This document shows positions 34,699-44,870 of a stretch of 64,000 nt of DNA, in pieces. Position 1 is the first letter of the stretch. The number at the start of each line of letters is the position of its first letter. This DNA comes from Bacteroidota bacterium. GTDB taxonomy: Bacteria > Bacteroidota > Bacteroidia > B-17B0 > Aurantibacillaceae. The position numbers and the translations under genes are program-made. The notes below the pieces were generated by a model, which worked only from the letters and a program-made list of their open reading frames with translations, made no database searches and had not been told where the DNA came from. Location of the stretch: assembly GCA_030692515.1 (NCBI GenBank), contig JAUXZS010000045.1, positions 1 through 64,000 on the forward strand, in the 5' to 3' direction.

Positions 34699-37600
34699 TT
34701 AAAAATAGGTTCGATTCCCGTACGGGCTACCAGTGCTAATTTTGGCAAACTTTACCTCTTGACCACTTATTTCTTTAAAGTGTTCAGTTGCGCAATGTAT
34801 TTTTAGTTTTTCAATTTCACGTAATTCTAATCCTGACTCTGAACCTTTCGTTTCTGCAACAAAATAAATGTGACGAACTTTGTCTTTATCAAAAACTATG
34901 GCCCAATCTGGACTATAATTAGCTATAGGAGTAGTAATATAAAAACTCCTAGGTAATTTAGCATAAACACATACTTCCGTTGCATCTTCTAACTGTTTAG
35001 CAAAGGTTCCTTCGGTCTTAGAATCGGTTGTTAGATAGTCGTAAATATGCTTCTTTAGAATCTCCGATTGCCTTAATACAGCTTTACTATTTGTAAATAT
35101 GGTTGTAGCATCATGTCTTTCTTCTGTTTTATGATACACAATGTTATTGAAAATAAGGCTCGCCTTAACCTCATTTATTAACTTACCACATTTAACAATA
35201 AACTCTTCAGGATTTTTGCGGACCAACACAAATTTCTGGGGACTAATTTTCTTTAATATTTCTACCACTGTTTTTCTTGTGAGATTTGTATGGCTCACTA
35301 TTTCACCAATTAAATCGTAAACGGTATTTGAATTTAAATCTGCATCTAAGGTTTTAGTTGTTCTACTTGTTTGTGTAAAAGCTTCTTGGTTTTCTAGCTC
35401 TTCTTTCGTTGATTTTTTTAGCTCACCGCTTTTAACTTCGTAAATACGTTCTGAGATATGTAAATCGGCATTTAATCTAATAACACTATCCTGAATCAAT
35501 TTATCAGTATCAAATTTTACTTCATAAATCGTTTTGATACTAATTTTATCCCATAATTCCTGAAACTCCTTTTTTGCAAAATTTCTATTAACTACAACAG
35601 GCAAATCATCTCGTTCGTTTTCAGGCTTAAAGGCTTCTCCTGTATAAACCGATTTCAATAATCTTACTATTTGATTTCGGTATGGCTCCAGATTTTCAGG
35701 TAGCTGAACGGTGTTATTGACTATCTTTTCACGTCCGACCTCTGTTATTTTATCATCATCATCAATAATGTCGTTTTTGTATAAATGCTTATTAAGCTTT
35801 TTCGCCTGTTCTTCATCAATTCTTAATTCATTGCCCTTTTCATCTTTAATCAATTTACCTAATAGGAAATTCACTTCAACTTTTTGAGGTCGGTCTTTTA
35901 GTGCTGCGGCAATTTCAGATTGCAATCCCTTTGCGAAGGACTCATAACTTTCAGAAGCAATTACAGTAAGCTTATTTACCTCATGCACTGCTTCGCCAAT
36001 TGCTTCATAGTCTAACCTTATACCGTTTTTATCTACACATAAACGCATACCACGACCAACTTCCTGCCTTCTTCTTATAGTAGCATCTGAATGTTTTAAA
36101 GCACAGATTTGAAATACGTTTGGATTATCCCAACCTTCCTTTAACGCAGAGTGGGAAAATAAGAAACGAGTAGGTTCACCAAAGCTTAATAACCTTTTCT
36201 TATCCTTCATAATTAAATCATACGCTGTAATGTCGTCTGATTCTGCTTCTTCTCCCTTCTTTGCCCGTTTGGTTTCAGGATCAATCATTTTATTTTTCTT
36301 GTCAATTGAAAAATAACCGTTGTGAATTTTGTCTGCACTATCTCTTTCGAGGTATTCTTTAAACTTGGTTGGAAGATAGCCTTTATGTACTTGATTTGGG
36401 CTTGTATCCTTTAAGTAATCATTATACTCCTGATTAAACAAATCAAGGAAATCATTTCTTATAATATTGTATTCTTCTTCAAATATTTTAGCATACTCGC
36501 CAGCTTCTTCTTCACCTGCTTCATTGTACTTTTTATATTTTTCAACAGAATCAATAAAGAAAAGGGAAAGTACTTTAATACCCTTCTCAAATAATTGCTT
36601 CTCTTTAGTTAAATGAGAAATAATCGTTTCCCTTATTTGAATTCTCCTAAACGCTTTTTCATCCAAATCGCCAACGGCTTCACCAGCGAATATATCAGTA
36701 CCATTAATGGTTATTTTGTTGAAGTAGCCATCAATCTCCTGAATGGTATGATTTTTATATTGGGGCATGCCACCGGATAAATCAAATAGATTCGCCCCTT
36801 TGCTTAATCGTTCTCTGGTTCTTTTTACACCATTGCCGCTGCGTTTTTCATATTCAATTAGGGCAACCGGCGGTTTATTTGTACTTAAAATGATGTTTTC
36901 TAAGTAGAGGTATCCTGTGGTTCCAGTTGAGCCTTTTAAATTGATACCTTTTACTTGAATCTTTTTTACTAACTTCTTGTTGTAGGCATCAAGTGCATCT
37001 AATCGATAAACTTTATTGTATTCTACTTTATGAGTCGCAGAATAACGCAGAGTGAATAATGGCTTAAAGTCCTGCATCCCTTCCAATGTTTTTTCTCCGT
37101 CTACAGATTGCGGTTCATCAATTATTAGAATTGGATTTGTTTGTGAAATAATTTCAATCGGCCTTCGTGTACCAAATTGATCCAACTCCATGTAAATTCT
37201 CCTGGCATCTTTACCCTTTGCATTAAATGCCTGAGTATTTATAATCATGACACTAATTCTATTATCAGCGGCAAAGTTTTCAATATCCTGTGGGCGACTT
37301 GAATTATAAATGAATGGGTTTATTTTATGACCATAAATTTCTTGAAAATGATTTTGTGTTAAATCAAATGAACTAAACACACCTTCACGAATGGCAATAC
37401 TTGGAACAATAATAATGAATTTGCTCCATCCGTACTCTTTATGCAACTCATACATGGTGCGGATATAGGTATAAGTTTTACCTGTGCCAGTTTCCATTTC
37501 AATGGTTAAGTGATAACCACTTTTATCTTTTGCAGGACGTTCAATCTTTTCACTCTCAAGTATTTCATTTCTGCGTTGTACGGATTGAATGTTTTGAAGT

Positions 37601-37836
37601 ATTTGATCAGGGATGATATGAATTGGTCTATTTCGATATCCAATACTCTCTGAAATTTCTTCTTCTACTTCCAGTAACTTGCCCTCGCTAGAGGCAGCAA
37701 GTTTCGCTTTACGTATTAATTCAGCACTGCGTTCTAGTGTAAACTTCGCTGTTTCTTTAGGTTGCCCCAAAAAGCAATCTACAATTGCTTTTACCGCGTT
37801 AACCTGAAATTGTTGTTGTTTAAATTGTAACTGCAT
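34699..37836 (-). CDS. res: Type III restriction endonuclease, Res subunit
   Basis: ATP-dependent cleavage subunit that acts with Mod. The 1045-residue SF2 helicase has Walker A METGTGKTYTY (GTGKT 117-121), Walker B IIDEPQSVD (about 240), motif VI QEVGRGMRL and a C-terminal PD-(D/E)XK nuclease, PDWAIVFD then FVAETKG (about 970-990). All key residues are intact. It lies 2 bases after mod. The last 10 codons (GSPYGNRTYF) are the antisense of a tRNA 3'-end fragment (34708-34732), so the gene end was set by an integration or recombination event at that site. Confidence 0.95.
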   Translation of the reverse strand: MQLQFKQQQFQVNAVKAIVDCFLGQPKETAKFTLERSAELIRKAKLAASSEGKLLEVEEEISESIGYRNRPIHIIPDQILQNIQSVQRRNEILESEKIERPAKDKSGYHLTIEMETGTGKTYTYIRTMYELHKEYGWSKFIIIVPSIAIREGVFSSFDLTQNHFQEIYGHKINPFIYNSSRPQDIENFAADNRISVMIINTQAFNAKGKDARRIYMELDQFGTRRPIEIISQTNPILIIDEPQSVDGEKTLEGMQDFKPLFTLRYSATHKVEYNKVYRLDALDAYNKKLVKKIQVKGINLKGSTGTTGYLYLENIILSTNKPPVALIEYEKRSGNGVKRTRERLSKGANLFDLSGGMPQYKNHTIQEIDGYFNKITINGTDIFAGEAVGDLDEKAFRRIQIRETIISHLTKEKQLFEKGIKVLSLFFIDSVEKYKKYNEAGEEEAGEYAKIFEEEYNIIRNDFLDLFNQEYNDYLKDTSPNQVHKGYLPTKFKEYLERDSADKIHNGYFSIDKKNKMIDPETKRAKKGEEAESDDITAYDLIMKDKKRLLSFGEPTRFLFSHSALKEGWDNPNVFQICALKHSDATIRRRQEVGRGMRLCVDKNGIRLDYEAIGEAVHEVNKLTVIASESYESFAKGLQSEIAAALKDRPQKVEVNFLLGKLIKDEKGNELRIDEEQAKKLNKHLYKNDIIDDDDKITEVGREKIVNNTVQLPENLEPYRNQIVRLLKSVYTGEAFKPENERDDLPVVVNRNFAKKEFQELWDKISIKTIYEVKFDTDKLIQDSVIRLNADLHISERIYEVKSGELKKSTKEELENQEAFTQTSRTTKTLDADLNSNTVYDLIGEIVSHTNLTRKTVVEILKKISPQKFVLVRKNPEEFIVKCGKLINEVKASLIFNNIVYHKTEERHDATTIFTNSKAVLRQSEILKKHIYDYLTTDSKTEGTFAKQLEDATEVCVYAKLPRSFYITTPIANYSPDWAIVFDKDKVRHIYFVAETKGSESGLELREIEKLKIHCATEHFKEISGQEVKFAKISTGSPYGNRTYF
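34708..34732 (+). other. tRNA 3'-end fragment (candidate attachment site), left
   Basis: GGTTCGATTCCCGTACGGGC then TACCA has the T-loop, 3' T-stem, acceptor strand, discriminator and CCA of a tRNA. The 5' T-stem matches only in part and no matching 5' acceptor (AGCCCGT) lies upstream, so this is a fragment and not a gene. Such fragments mark the distal end of elements integrated in tRNA genes. It lies inside the 3' end of res. Confidence 0.75.
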
Positions 37837-37838
37837 AA

Positions 37839-39776
37839 TTAAATAACTTTCATTTCGGTTTCAGGGCTTAATTGCTTAAGCAATTGTTTTACATTTTCTT
37901 TTGCAGAATTATCTTCAAAAGATGAATCCTTAAAAACAACGCGCAATGGCTTTAACTTAGAAACTTCCTTAGCAAACGCTTCATTAAGGCCACTATCAAA
38001 ACATGCCAGCAAGGAGTTTTCTGCAACTTTATATACTTGTTTTTTATTTACGGTTAGTTGCTCAATTTTTAATGATAAAGGCAAACCCCAATCCAACATA
38101 ATTTGTACCAGCAAATCATCGGCTGTCCTATCTGGTTTTATGTTGTCAGCAAAAGCTTCTAATTGATCTTGTTTAAAATCCTGAGGACGGTAGTAAACAT
38201 CTTTCATGTTGCTATCATCTAAGCGATATACTCTAAATCCTAAATCAACGTTTTTTATAGACTCTCTTGAGTCTTCGAAGTCTATTTCAGTGTTTTTACC
38301 GCTAGCGTTATTTTCTGTTTTAGAATTAAGTTGTTTAATAGCTCTACGAATCCTTTCCTTTCCAATTTCGCAAATATTCAGATACTTAGCTTTGAAAGCT
38401 TCACTATCTTTAGGTGTGGATTCAGGGATTTGAACTAAGATATATTTTCTATTACCTCCATCAGAATAGTTCAATTGCATTATTGCATCGGCGGTAGCGG
38501 CGGAGCCGGAAAAGAAGTCAAGAATTATCCCTTCCTTATCTGCTAAACCGACATTTATTAAGTATTTTAAGAAGCTTGTTGGTTTTGGAAAACTAAAAAT
38601 CTGTGCGTTGCCAAATAATTTTATTATTTCATTTGTACCGTGTTGTGTATATACATCATCAATTATCGAGAAAGGTTTACCAGTTCTAATCTCTCCGTTT
38701 TCCTCCTTCAAATATTGTTTAGTATGCACTGACCAAGCTCCATCTTTTGACTTGATAAATTCTAGCTCTCCATTTTTTACTGCTTCTTTCACTCTTTCTT
38801 CACCCCAAAGCCATTGCCTCTTTGGCATCACAATTGATCCATCCGGAGCCTCAATGCCAAAAACTAAATTTTTTCTTTCGCCCATACTCTTGGTTGCTTC
38901 TAAAGGGTGAGTACGGTAATGTCCTCTTGCCTCATAATTTTCATCCTTCAATTTGTAGTATCTCAGAATTGATTCTTCAGTAAGAGGAATTTCAAAATTA
39001 TCAAGTTCGTTGATGTTCTTGGCATATACAAGAACATATTCGTGAAGTGAAATTAAAAACTTCTCTTTTGCACCACCCCCATACCGCTTTTTCCATATCA
39101 CACAATCTATAAAATTCAGTTCGCCGAAGACTTCATCACATAGTTTTCTAGTATTATGCACTTCATTATCGTCTATAGAAATAAAAATTAATCCTTTCTC
39201 AACCAATAAGTTTCTCGCTAATTTCAATCGAGGATAGAGCATGCTTAACCAATCAGAATGATATCTACCTGAAGAATCAGGATTAACAACTAGCCTTCGA
39301 TTATATTCATCAATGAAACCACTTTCTTCCATGTGTTCATCGTTTTCTATTGCGAAGGTGTCTTTATACACGAAATCGTTCCCTGTATTGTAAGGAGGAT
39401 CAATATAAATCATTTTGATTTTACCCAAATAGCTTTCTTGTAGCAATTTTAATACTTCAAGGTTATCGCCTTCTATGTATAAATTTTCAGTATTGTCAAA
39501 ATCAACCGAATCTTCGCGCACAGGTCGCAATGTTTTTGTTGTTGGCAAATTGGCCTTTACAATAGCTTCTTTTTTACCCGGCCATTCTAGGCGGTAACGT
39601 TCTTTATTGCCTTCAACAATATCTTTCTTTAATTCCTGCTTCAGTAAATCAAAATCAATTGCCCTCCCGTTTGCAGTTTCAGTTACGCAGTTAGGGAATA
39701 CCTCTGCAATCTTTTTGATGTTTTCACTTACTAAATCAAGTGATGTTAGGTCAAGTTTATCTGTAACGTTTTCCAT
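37839..39776 (-). CDS. mod: Type III DNA methyltransferase, Mod subunit
   Basis: N6-adenine methyltransferase and target-recognition subunit of the type III system. It methylates one strand of an asymmetric site and gives Res its specificity. The 645-residue protein has the catalytic DPPYNTG (126-132) before the SAM motif LDFFSGSAATADA (about 418-430), the beta-class order. The variable region between them (about 210-400) should determine the target. No simple-sequence repeat that would cause phase variation is visible. It is preceded by rmuC after 14 bases and followed by res after 2. Confidence 0.95.
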   Translation of the reverse strand: MENVTDKLDLTSLDLVSENIKKIAEVFPNCVTETANGRAIDFDLLKQELKKDIVEGNKERYRLEWPGKKEAIVKANLPTTKTLRPVREDSVDFDNTENLYIEGDNLEVLKLLQESYLGKIKMIYIDPPYNTGNDFVYKDTFAIENDEHMEESGFIDEYNRRLVVNPDSSGRYHSDWLSMLYPRLKLARNLLVEKGLIFISIDDNEVHNTRKLCDEVFGELNFIDCVIWKKRYGGGAKEKFLISLHEYVLVYAKNINELDNFEIPLTEESILRYYKLKDENYEARGHYRTHPLEATKSMGERKNLVFGIEAPDGSIVMPKRQWLWGEERVKEAVKNGELEFIKSKDGAWSVHTKQYLKEENGEIRTGKPFSIIDDVYTQHGTNEIIKLFGNAQIFSFPKPTSFLKYLINVGLADKEGIILDFFSGSAATADAIMQLNYSDGGNRKYILVQIPESTPKDSEAFKAKYLNICEIGKERIRRAIKQLNSKTENNASGKNTEIDFEDSRESIKNVDLGFRVYRLDDSNMKDVYYRPQDFKQDQLEAFADNIKPDRTADDLLVQIMLDWGLPLSLKIEQLTVNKKQVYKVAENSLLACFDSGLNEAFAKEVSKLKPLRVVFKDSSFEDNSAKENVKQLLKQLSPETEMKVI

Positions 39777-39790
39777 TTCAAGTTTTGTGT

Positions 39791-41305
39791 TTAAAATTCA
39801 ATATCACTTAAATCATCTTTTTTTGATCCTTTGTCATTTTCAAAAGGCTCTTCTTCTTTATTGTCATTACCTTCCGGTAAAATTAATTTAGTATCCGCTT
39901 GGGTTAAAGCTTCTACTCCTTTTAAAGTGCGTTGGATGGCTCTTGTTCGTGTTCCAATAGCATCATCTAATTGATTCAAGCCTGTTTGAATATTTGTTTG
40001 TGCTTTCTGCATTAAACCTCCAAATTTTTCAAACTCTGTTTTTACAGCGCCTAACACTTTCCATACTTCACTGCTTCGTTTTTGTATCGCCAATGTTTTA
40101 AAGCCCATTTGCAAACTGTTAAGAATTGCTGCAAGCGTTGTAGGTCCAGTTACAATTATTTTGTAATTACGCTGCAAATCTTCTAATAAACTTGCTTTAC
40201 GAACCACTTCAGCATAGATACCTTCAAAGGGTAAAAACATAATTCCAAAGTCAGTGGTGTTTGGTGGATCAATGTATTTATCATGAATATCCTTTGCCAT
40301 TTTTTTAATAGTATTCTCTAAGTTTTTTTGAGCAATATCGATTTGAGCAATATCTCCTGTATCGTGAGCAGTTTGTAATTGCTCATAAACATCTTTAGGG
40401 AATTTGGCATCAATTGGCAACCACACAACAGAATTACCATCATCGCGCCCTGGCAATTTAATTGCAAACTCAACAAGATCACCACTGCCTTGTTTTGTTT
40501 TTACATTTGCCTCATATTGCTCTGGAGCTAATACTTGCTCTAATAACATTGCTAATTGAACTTCGCCAATACCACCACGCATTTTTACGTTACTCAATAC
40601 TTTTTTCAAGCCACCAACATCTTGTGCCAAAGTTTGCATTTCGCCTAATCCCTTTTGTACTTCAATTAGTTGCTTCCCTACAGTTTCAAAACTTTGACCT
40701 AATCTTTCGCTTAGTGTTTTTTCTAATTTTTCTTCTACTGTAACTCGAATGCTTTCTAATTTTGTTTCAGTACCTTTTACTAATTCGTTTTGTTTAATTT
40801 CTAGCTGAGCAAATTTTTCTCTTTGAAGATTATTGAATGATTCTACATTTTTATCGAATGTGGTTCCGAAGTCTGTAAACGCTTTTGATAATGCTTCGCG
40901 AATTGATTTATTATCATCTTTAGTTTGGTTGTTGATTTTATCCAATTGTAAAACACTTGAATCAATAAGCTCTTTTATGTTTTTAGAAATTTCTGCTCTA
41001 TTGCTCTTATTGTTTTCATCAATCTTGCCAATTAATGATTCTACTTTTTCAGCAAGAGTTTTATTGATTTCTTTTAATGCATTATTTAATTCCTCGCGAT
41101 TCTCACGTGCAATCTTCGCGTTTTCTTCACGATTTGTTTTAAAATCTTCCTTGAGATTTGATTCAATTTTGCTAAGCCCTTTATCAAGCGTGTCAAGTTT
41201 TTGATTCAATTCAGAATTATCACCTGCCGATTTAGGTTTCATTACAAATTGTAGAATAACAACTACAACTAGCAATGCAATAATTATATATAAAAGTATT
41301 TCCAT
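39791..41305 (-). CDS. rmuC: RmuC-family DNA recombination protein
   Basis: A 504-residue protein with an N-terminal membrane anchor (about 3-22), a long coiled coil (about 30-215) and the RmuC nuclease-like domain (MRGGIGEVQLAMLLEQVL, then VWLPIDAKFPKD and FGIMFLPFEGIYAEVV). RmuC proteins limit inversions and rearrangements at short inverted repeats in E. coli, and their fold is restriction-endonuclease-like. Here the gene sits between an XRE regulator (5 bases upstream) and mod (14 bases downstream), so it is part of the type III RM operon. A housekeeping copy may exist elsewhere. Confidence 0.92.
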   Translation of the reverse strand: MEILLYIIIALLVVVVILQFVMKPKSAGDNSELNQKLDTLDKGLSKIESNLKEDFKTNREENAKIARENREELNNALKEINKTLAEKVESLIGKIDENNKSNRAEISKNIKELIDSSVLQLDKINNQTKDDNKSIREALSKAFTDFGTTFDKNVESFNNLQREKFAQLEIKQNELVKGTETKLESIRVTVEEKLEKTLSERLGQSFETVGKQLIEVQKGLGEMQTLAQDVGGLKKVLSNVKMRGGIGEVQLAMLLEQVLAPEQYEANVKTKQGSGDLVEFAIKLPGRDDGNSVVWLPIDAKFPKDVYEQLQTAHDTGDIAQIDIAQKNLENTIKKMAKDIHDKYIDPPNTTDFGIMFLPFEGIYAEVVRKASLLEDLQRNYKIIVTGPTTLAAILNSLQMGFKTLAIQKRSSEVWKVLGAVKTEFEKFGGLMQKAQTNIQTGLNQLDDAIGTRTRAIQRTLKGVEALTQADTKLILPEGNDNKEEEPFENDKGSKKDDLSDIEF

Positions 41306-41310
41306 TGTAC

Positions 41311-41514
41311 TTATCTTTTCTTCGTTTCTTGAGTAGAGAGTAAATCCTTTGGATCTACCTTCAGAATTTTTGCAATATCAAAAAGTATTTCAATACTAGG
41401 CTGCCTTCTATTTTGAACATAAGAGTTTACCATATTGTAACTCTTGCCCAGTTTTTCTGATAGCCAAGTTTGTGTAATTGATTTTTCTTCAAGGACTTCT
41501 TTGATCCGGTTCAT
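41311..41514 (-). CDS. Small XRE-family regulator, controller-like
   Basis: A 67-residue single-domain helix-turn-helix protein (ITQTWLSEKLGKSYNMVNSY, about 13-32). Its size and its place as first gene of the rmuC-mod-res operon resemble the controller (C) proteins that time restriction expression after entry into a new host. An inverted repeat 42 bases upstream (41556-41576) may be its operator. C-protein function is an inference from context. Confidence 0.85.
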   Translation of the reverse strand: MNRIKEVLEEKSITQTWLSEKLGKSYNMVNSYVQNRRQPSIEILFDIAKILKVDPKDLLSTQETKKR

Positions 41515-41555
41515 TGAAATAAAATTGAGGAATAAATATAATGAAATAATTGAAA

Positions 41556-41576
41556 TTATCTCATTTTGTGAGATAA
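41556..41576. promoter_or_regulatory. Putative operator of the type III RM operon
   Basis: TTATCTCA and TGAGATAA form a perfect 8-bp inverted repeat with a TTTTG spacer. A weak minus-strand -7 element (TATATTTAT, 41539-41531) lies between it and the XRE start, so the palindrome would cover the -33 region. Confidence 0.55.
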
Positions 41577-41649
41577 ATAATGAAAATTTAATAATGCATT
41601 AAGAACTATCTTTTAACTGCGCCAATAAACCGCTAAAGTCTATTATATG

Positions 41650-42330
41650 TTAGCATTCCTCAGCTCTATTCCAAACTGGGTCATTTTTGAACGAATGAAG
41701 CTGTTCCCATGAAATAAGGGCATTTACCTTACATTGATCCTTTCCTTGCGTGTCAATTAATTTGATTTTACCAATTCCTTTAGGAGTTCTAAACGACTTG
41801 GATTTAAAATATTTTGATTTAGCCAGTATCACATATCTAATTACTGGTGGCGACTTTATATTGAGATAATTGAAAATTTTGGACAAAAGTTCACTGTCGC
41901 GCTCAAATTCTTCAAATTGCTTCATATTGAGTCCCTCGGCAGCCTTGGCTTCAATTATTACGATTGTATCTTTGGAAAATAAAGCGAGATCAAAGGTTCT
42001 CTTAATAAGATTATTAACATTATCCTCACCAACAACATTAACTAATTCATCCCGATGCTCTTTTACACCAATTTTATGTGATTTTAAAAAATCTCGATAA
42101 AAACAAACTTCAAATCCCGCCTCCCAAGAATCTTCAATGTTTAAATTAAGGTTATTTACAAACCCCGAAAAGGAAACCTCATTTTTTACTGGAGAATCAA
42201 TTTGATTTAACCAACTCACAAAGCTCTTGGTTTCCATTGGGTCTTTAATATGGTGATACAAATGAGAACAGAATAGCCTTTCTTCTCTAGTGATTTCCGC
42301 CCATGGTTTGTGTAAATAATTTGACTGCAT
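41650..42330 (-). CDS. PD-(D/E)XK nuclease-like protein of unknown function
   Basis: A 226-residue protein without a family name that I recognise. The segment FDLALFSKDTIVIIEAKA has the spacing of a PD-(D/E)XK site (Asp114, Glu127, Lys129), followed by helices and a strand (VIRYVILAKS). This suggests a nuclease or a related DNA-binding fold. It starts 5 bases after the GmrSD-like gene on the same strand, so it is part of the defence island and possibly a partner of that gene. Confidence 0.65.
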   Translation of the reverse strand: MQSNYLHKPWAEITREERLFCSHLYHHIKDPMETKSFVSWLNQIDSPVKNEVSFSGFVNNLNLNIEDSWEAGFEVCFYRDFLKSHKIGVKEHRDELVNVVGEDNVNNLIKRTFDLALFSKDTIVIIEAKAAEGLNMKQFEEFERDSELLSKIFNYLNIKSPPVIRYVILAKSKYFKSKSFRTPKGIGKIKLIDTQGKDQCKVNALISWEQLHSFKNDPVWNRAEEC

Positions 42331-42335
42331 ATATC

Positions 42336-44870
42336 TTATGGCAAAAGGTTATTTGAATTTAATTTTATTCCTAGTCCATTTTTCAATAATTTAAAAATGG
42401 CATCCATTGAATTTGAAATATTAGCGTCATAATCATCACTAAAACTCACCAGCTTAGGATCTCCGAATCTATTATACAATTTATCGACGTTTTTCTCCCA
42501 TTTATATTCTTCGAGAAATTTAACGGCAGATGTATTGCCATTAACTAAAGGTTCAATTTGATGATACAAAGCATCCCCTTCTTCATTCCAAATTTGTATC
42601 TGTAAATCAGCTGAATTATAATTTGTTAGAAAATATGAGTTATCAGAATACCCAATATTAATACAGAAGCATTCGTAATCGATATATAGTTCAACTTCTA
42701 TAAATTTTTTAAGAATATCATGAAGTATAAAAGTCATTAATTCTCTAGATTTATTCTTGGTTCTTGCATCAGCTTCTAATAGATAGATTAATTTTCCTTC
42801 GTATTCTTCAATCCATTGGAAGTTCCCATCTTTGCAATACTCAATTACCGCCGGATACTTAATAAACAAATACCTATATTCTGTCTTTAATTTCTCATTG
42901 GATAAATTCTTGTTTATTATTTCGCTTAAATTTTTTGGCGACTTCTTTTCGATAAATTCTTCATATAGATTAAAAGCATTGTGACTTCTTAAGTATTCAA
43001 AATCAAATAAGGAATACTTTTGCCCACTAACATGCTTGGCACAATCATCAAAACATAAAAGAACCCTAACTAATAGATTTTTATTTTTAACCTTGTATTC
43101 ATTAAACCATTTAATCCCCTTTGATACATCCGATTTTGGAGAGTAATTAGAATTGATGTTATCCATCATTAATTTTATCATTTCATTCGTATGCTGTTCA
43201 ATTTGCGGAACCTCCCAAATAGGTTGTTTCATAATAAGATACTGTTTAATGCTATCTAGTTTTTGCTCCTTATTATAATGGGCTTTCTTGGCCTCTGGTG
43301 GATAATTGTTTAACTTCGAATTCTTTTCATGGCTAATAAGACATAAATTTCCAAATTGATGTAAGTACATTTCATCTATTCTGTTGACTGCCTCGTTTAA
43401 AGGATTCTGTGGGTAATGATGTTCCACTGAACTTCTAAAGGTGTATTCGTAGGATTTTACACGTATGTCCTTGTCAATATCTTTCATTTCTGACCACAAC
43501 AAATAATCGCAATAATTGAAAACAAGATTATTTTCAATTGAACCATATTTCAATTTTTCTAGATTAATTTGATTTGGATTTCGACTTATCGGCCCTTTGT
43601 TTATATAGATCATTTCATAATAGTCTTTCGGATTTTTAGATATAAACCTGTCGTAAACAAATGATTTAACTATATGCTCTAAATAACTAATATAATCTTT
43701 ACTATTAATGTCAATTTGCTCCATCAAATAGTTTAACGAAGCATTGAGCCAATATTTATAAGACATTGAAGGAATGGAAACATGAAACATGGATAATAAC
43801 ATCAAAATCCTCCGATTATCACTATCAAACGACTCGCTTGATTCCTCACCAAAAGTGTTAATATACTTTACACCGTTCTTTGTTTTTCCAGACCTATACC
43901 ATTTTAAACATTTCAAACTCCATCTATCAGTGTTAGCCGTAAAATCTCTTTTGATAACGTATTTATCAAATAAAAATTTGCTTTTTAGCAAATTATAAAT
44001 AAATTCTTTTACAAAATCAACTTTAGCCAATTCATTTAATGGTTGCATTTGTAGCTCAAATAATTCAATTAATCTTTTATCATCTAGTGCAACCTCGTCT
44101 TTTTTTAATTGTACCCTTAATACATGTAGCAAGAAATTTTGGAAGTTAACAACAGAATTAAATCTATCAGGTGTTTCCTCTTCGTCTTCTTTCTTTTCAA
44201 TTTGTAATTGATTAAGTAAAATATCGTCTATGCCAGATTCAATAGCATTACTATTGGTTAAAGTATTGCCTAGCTTTGATATTAAGTCATCAAAATCATA
44301 AACAATTAAGCTATTCCAATCTGCCTCCCCGAAAACGACATGCCTCTGATCAACCGAAAATCCATATTGCACATACTTTTCCATATTGGAGCAAGCTTCC
44401 CATATTAAATCAAATGCGGTTTCATACTTTTCTCTTTCCGGTAAATTATTAAAGCAGCCCATTAGCTTGGCTTTTAGTATTTCATGTTTCTCTAGCTGTT
44501 CGCCTCGGCTATTCATTATCTCAAAATAATGATTAAGATCAATCCCATCCGGTAACGGAACACGCAGAATTTTAACGTATTCGTAGAGGTATGTCGAAAA
44601 GTCTTTAAGGGTAATACCGTTTTCACCTAATTTCTTATCCAACTCATTTAAGCAAATATTATAACCATTTCTAATATTAACTTCATAGTTCTCGTTTTCA
44701 AACTTCCCTGCAAAAGCAGCATTTAACGACAACGTTGATTTTTGACGGCTTGCAAAACTTAAATTTAAATGACTATACCATTTCAAATCTACTTCCTCAG
44801 AAAAGTTATTTTTAATTACAGAACTTAGTATGGTTAAAGTGGTTAACCCGTGTAACTTCTGGATGAAAAC
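42336..44870 (-). pseudogene. GmrSD-like DUF262/DUF1524 restriction gene, 5'-truncated
   Basis: GmrSD-type (type IV-like) enzymes cut modified phage DNA with an N-terminal DUF262 domain (IDGQQR-type NTP site) and a C-terminal HNH-like DUF1524 domain. Here DUF1524 is intact (VEHHYPQ near 452, FGNLCLISHEKNSKLNNYP) and so is the end of DUF262 (YFEIMNSRGEQLEKHEILKA). The 5' end is lost: upstream of a TTG at 44786 the frame continues as a degraded GLTTLTIL motif back to a TAG at 44871-44873. The longest frame is 816 residues from that TTG. It is probably inactive, although a shortened product is possible. Confidence 0.75.

Noticed and set aside
34657..34732. A complete tRNA gene on the plus strand
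   Set aside because: Only the T-loop, 3' T-stem and acceptor end are present; there is no matching 5' acceptor, D-arm or anticodon arm.
37839..39776. Phase-variable mod gene
   Set aside because: Many type III mod genes vary by simple repeats, but I see no tandem repeat or long homopolymer in or before this one.
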